A model generated the notes under the pieces. That model was not told the DNA's origin and ran no database searches. It saw nothing but the letters and a program-made list of their open reading frames with translations. Both the position numbers and the translations under genes were made by a program. A stretch of DNA of 64,000 nucleotides from UBA1351 sp965140555 (GTDB lineage: Bacteria > Bacillota > Clostridia > Lachnospirales > Vallitaleaceae). Location of the stretch: NCBI GenBank assembly GCA_965140555.1, contig OZ223259.1, positions 2,046,001 through 2,110,000 of the forward strand, in the 5' to 3' direction. Below are positions 61,703 through 64,000 of the stretch, piece by piece (the first letter of the stretch is position 1; each line of letters starts with the position of its first letter).

Positions 61703-62152
61703 ATGGACATTGTGTTGTTGACTGTCGGAAAGTTAAAAGAAGAGTACTTGAGAGAAGGGGTAAAATTTTTCGAAAAAGAAATAAATAAACGGCATCGGTT
61801 GACCCATATTGAAGTCAGCGATGAGAAAGCACCGGAATCATTGTCACCGGCATTAATGGCAATGGTAAAGGAAAAAGAAGGGGAACGGTTGATGCAATAT
61901 ATTCAACCGAGTGATCAGGTGATAACATTGGAAATCCAAGGCAAGGCCTTAGATACAGAAGGGTTTTCAAAATTAATGTATCGTTTGAGTGGTCCATCAA
62001 ATAAGCGGATATGTCTTGTTATCGGTGGTTCATTAGGACTGTCTCAAAAAATTCTTTCGCGTTCCGATTACGGAGTATCCTTTTCTGCTATGACGTTTCC
62101 CCATCAAATGATGCGATTGCTGGTATTAGAGCAATTGGCAGTATTGCCATAA
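61703..62152 (+). CDS. rlmH: RlmH-type SPOUT methyltransferase lacking the C-terminal YHK tail
   Basis: The protein has 149 residues against about 159 for the family. The body is well conserved: LTVGKLKEEYLREG, DEKAPE, KEKEGERL, ITLEIQGKALDTEGF, the SAM loop LVIGGSLGLS, and FSAMTFPHQMMRLLVLEQL. Normal members continue with YRAFKIxRGExYHK; this one ends AVLP. In the +2 frame the DNA reads TGC-CAT-AAA-TAG, which would encode C-H-K-stop, so the ending seems to come from a deletion of about nine codons with a frame change. The known enzyme methylates pseudouridine 1915 of 23S rRNA. Whether this form works alone is doubtful; it may need the convergent partner at 62163-62582, or it is decaying. Confidence 0.88.
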   Translation: MDIVLLTVGKLKEEYLREGVKFFEKEINKRHRLTHIEVSDEKAPESLSPALMAMVKEKEGERLMQYIQPSDQVITLEIQGKALDTEGFSKLMYRLSGPSNKRICLVIGGSLGLSQKILSRSDYGVSFSAMTFPHQMMRLLVLEQLAVLP

Positions 62153-62172
62153 ATAGTCGGGGTTATTTATGG
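62147..62172. repeat. inverted repeat at the junction of the two rlmH-type genes
   Basis: CCATAAATA (62147-62155) is repeated inverted as TATTTATGG (62164-62172). In the minus gene it encodes the His-Lys-stop end. In the plus gene the same bases lie in a shifted frame, which marks them as the remnant of a lost HK-stop end. Confidence 0.7.
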
Positions 62173-62582
62173 TAGGCTTGGTTATTAAGAATTCGATATC
62201 CGCGGTAAAGTTGTTCCGTGAGTAAGGTCGTTAACATACCGGCAGAGAGGGTTAACGAGGATATATGTAGAGGGAAGGCATCCTTTGAAATCGTATCTGT
62301 CATGTCGCCGTCGGCATCAATAACAAAGGTGACATTAGAATTGCCCATGAGCCCCCAAGCTTCAATCTGTTCGGCAAGCGTTTCAGATGAATGGGTGCTG
62401 TCACCGGGACTGACATAGCAAACGATGTCGCAGGAGGGGAGTTTCTTAAGCAACTGATCAGTGGACTTATAGAGAGTGTGACTGATTTTACAATAACGGT
62501 TTAGACGTTTCTCGTATTCCTTGATGGCAGCTAATGCATAGGACGGTAGTTTTCGTTTAGGAATTAGAAGATTAAATTTCAT
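62163..62582 (-). CDS. divergent RlmH-like protein without the SAM loop but with the YHK tail
   Basis: The protein has 139 residues; AAGGAG is six bases before the ATG at 62582. The N-terminus (MKFNLLIPKRKLPSYALAAIKEYEKRLNRY) and C-terminus (LLTEQLYRGYRILNNQAYHK) match RlmH. The middle is shortened and the glycine-rich SAM loop (IGGSxG) reads IDADGDM, while FPHQ reads LSAG. Alone it should not bind SAM normally. It lies tail to tail with the other RlmH-type gene, ten bases apart. The two proteins lack different halves of the composite active site known for the RlmH dimer. Confidence 0.82.
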   Translation of the reverse strand: MKFNLLIPKRKLPSYALAAIKEYEKRLNRYCKISHTLYKSTDQLLKKLPSCDIVCYVSPGDSTHSSETLAEQIEAWGLMGNSNVTFVIDADGDMTDTISKDAFPLHISSLTLSAGMLTTLLTEQLYRGYRILNNQAYHK

Positions 62583-62706
62583 AGAAAGCTCCTTAGTCAT
62601 ATTGATAGTATGCCAATTATAGCATAATTTATGATCTGAATTCACAGAAATTATAGCAACAAGTATAAAAAAATGCTAGACTCCGTTAATTCTGTGAAGA
62701 CATTCG

Positions 62707-62724
62707 ATAGGCACAAGTGCCTAT
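62707..62724. promoter_or_regulatory. perfect palindrome ATAGGCAC-AA-GTGCCTAT
   Basis: Eight-base arms are separated by two bases. It lies 46 bp before the binding-protein gene. TACAAT (62732-62737), a possible -10 box, follows directly, so this would place a regulator between or over the promoter boxes. It has no T-tract and is more like an operator than a terminator. Confidence 0.5.
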
Positions 62725-62769
62725 TGGGGTGTACAATAATAGAGACTGTACGTTAGGAGTGAGCTAAAA

Positions 62770-63807
62770 ATGGGAAATAAGAAAATCGCTATACCAATAA
62801 TTGCCGGTTTATTTATCGTATTGTTAGTTGCGTTGTCAGCCGGATTTTATATTTCACATCAACTCTCGGAATCAGCTAAAAAAGAATATTTCTGGTCATC
62901 CAAAGAACCGGCTAGATATCATATTCTTGTGCTATTGGATGATTCGACACAGGCTTATGGGGATGCTTTTGTCAGAGGTATAGAAGAAGCCGGAGAGTCT
63001 TATCAAATTGCAGCGGAAATGATAAAAATAGATGGAAGTAATTATAAAAATGACTTAATGGAACGCCTTGATATGGCCATGTATATGGAAGTGGACGGCG
63101 TTATTTTGCATGCCTTCGATGATGAAGAGCTAGCGATGAAGATTAATACAATGAGCGATGCAGGGATACCGGTCATTACATTAAATGAAGATTTGCCTGA
63201 GACCAAACGGATTAGTTATGTGGGTGTTAATCGCTATACAATCGGACAAGCAGCAGGGATGTCCTTGGCCAAACAAATGGGGGGAGCAGGTAGAATTGCG
63301 GTTATTGAACAACAAAGTTTTTCGAGTTCAGAATTTTCATCCGAAGATATGATGATTTTGGGACTTACAGATGTCTTAAAGGAATATCCGAAATTAAAGT
63401 TATCGGTCGTACGTTATACGGAAGAAGGCGTATTGAGTGCGGAAACGGTGGCATCCGGAATTGTCAAAGACTATCCGGGTATAACGGGAATTTTTTGTAC
63501 AGACGGTCAGAATACGTTAGGTGCGGTTCAGGTGTTGTTGGATAACAATCTAGTGAATGATAAAGTGCTCATTGGCTATAGTGATGATGACGAAATTTTA
63601 AGTTACATTCAAAAAGGAAATATTATTGAGGCCTCAATTGCTACGAATTATGAGGATGTAGGACGTGAAGCCATTAATGCGTTTGATGAGTATTTTGAAG
63701 TGGGGTTTGTATCGAGCTATGTAAATACCCCCTTACAAGTTATAGATATGGATACGGTTGATGCGTATATAGGTGAAAAGAGTGAACAAAATGGCGAAAT
63801 TGAATAA
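62770..63807 (+). CDS. membrane-anchored periplasmic-binding-type sugar-binding protein
   Basis: The protein has 345 residues; GGAGTGAGC precedes the ATG. One N-terminal hydrophobic helix (about 8-30) has no lipobox Cys and no clear cleavage site, so it is probably an anchor. The rest is the RbsB/LacI-like two-lobe fold (VDGVILHAFDDEELAMKIN, GIPVITLNEDLPE, YVGVNRYTIGQAAG, GIFCTDGQNTLGAVQVL, ASIATNYEDVGREA). It overlaps a sensor kinase gene by 17 bases, so it probably presents a sugar or similar ligand to that sensor. No transporter gene is visible. Confidence 0.88.
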   Translation: MGNKKIAIPIIAGLFIVLLVALSAGFYISHQLSESAKKEYFWSSKEPARYHILVLLDDSTQAYGDAFVRGIEEAGESYQIAAEMIKIDGSNYKNDLMERLDMAMYMEVDGVILHAFDDEELAMKINTMSDAGIPVITLNEDLPETKRISYVGVNRYTIGQAAGMSLAKQMGGAGRIAVIEQQSFSSSEFSSEDMMILGLTDVLKEYPKLKLSVVRYTEEGVLSAETVASGIVKDYPGITGIFCTDGQNTLGAVQVLLDNNLVNDKVLIGYSDDDEILSYIQKGNIIEASIATNYEDVGREAINAFDEYFEVGFVSSYVNTPLQVIDMDTVDAYIGEKSEQNGEIE

Positions 63808-64000
63808 GTTCAGTTCGATAAAAGTCAATATGATTGTATATTCCTTGGGGATCATCATGCTTATGACAATATTAAGCGTATACTCTCTTTCAATTATGGA
63901 GCGTTATAAAGGCCAAATTGAGGGGATGTTTGAAAAACATATCTACTTATCAGAAATCGAAGAAATGATGGGTGAATTGGATGTCGATTTATTAGGGTTT
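63791..64000 (+). CDS. sensor histidine kinase, N-terminal part (cut by window end)
   Basis: The ATG at 63791 lies in the end of the binding-protein gene, in another frame. The 70 visible residues begin MAKLNKFSSIKVNMIVYSLGI. They show one membrane helix (about 13-33) followed by the start of an extracellular helical region (SIMERYKGQIEGMFEKHI). This matches the first part of YesM/LytS-like or other sugar-responsive sensor kinases. The kinase domains lie beyond the window, so the call rests on layout and context. Confidence 0.6.
   Translation, partial: MAKLNKFSSIKVNMIVYSLGIIMLMTILSVYSLSIMERYKGQIEGMFEKHIYLSEIEEMMGELDVDLLGF

Overview
This 64 kb window looks like chromosomal DNA of an anaerobic, low-GC clostridial Firmicute. 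The main reasons are strong AGGAGG ribosome binding sites, occasional TTG and GTG starts, a HrcA/CIRCE heat-shock site, SLH-domain cell-surface proteins, an Acetobacterium-like F-type ATP synthase with sodium-type c subunits, and the Bacillus-like order sua5 - ywlE - rpiB - upp - atp. The exact genus cannot be read from the sequence. Almost all genes lie on the + strand; the exceptions are a folate cluster, one permease and one small SPOUT protein. No rRNA, tRNA, CRISPR array, transposase or phage gene was seen.

Layout. 1-4.6 kb holds the tail of a membrane protein and a two-component locus with an unusual sensor that stops after its histidine-bearing dimerisation domain, a NarL-type regulator and a complete second sensor, then a possible small RNA. 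4.6-8 kb has a CIRCE-controlled Hsp20, an unknown 206-residue protein between two copies of a small repeat, and a membrane-anchored GH18 hydrolase. 8.1-13.8 kb carries tRNA threonylcarbamoylation, protein arginine phosphatase, sugar-phosphate, pyrimidine-salvage and cell-wall precursor genes, with a 116-bp tandem repeat before wecB. 13.8-21.8 kb is a full ATP synthase operon (atpZ, I, B, two c-subunit genes, F, H, A, G, D, C). One c subunit is a duplicated four-helix form whose second hairpin has Gln instead of the ion-binding Glu, so the rotor is probably a Na+ hybrid. 21.9-24.5 kb has an old-yellow-enzyme reductase, an unknown anchored protein and a cyclase-family hydrolase. 24.6-36.3 kb is a surface module: two giant secreted fibronectin-type-III-like proteins, an SLH protein and a PrsA-type foldase. 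36.4-39.4 kb (minus strand) is a folate cluster (folE, HD protein, folP, fused folB-folK). 39.5-41.6 kb has a DNA glycosylase, an odd lactate/malate dehydrogenase and a GC-rich, highly folded non-coding element. 41.7-49.4 kb is a TetR-controlled RND efflux system with two TolC-like proteins. 49.5-56 kb has topoisomerase III, two small unrecognised genes and a heterodimeric ABC exporter. 56.3-64 kb has a large lipoprotein ending in a C39-like peptidase, an AI-2E-family permease, a DUF815 ATPase, two convergent RlmH-type genes and the start of a sugar-binding protein/sensor kinase locus.

How things fit together. Several loci encode asymmetric pairs in which one partner lacks a key part that the other keeps: the two sensor kinases, the two RlmH-type proteins, the two halves of the duplicated c subunit and the two ABC halves. 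The RlmH pair is the most striking. One protein keeps the SAM-binding loop but has lost the C-terminal YHK tail; its convergent neighbour has lost the loop but keeps the tail. Known RlmH is a homodimer with a composite active site, so a heterodimer is conceivable, though a decayed gene copy is the simpler alternative.
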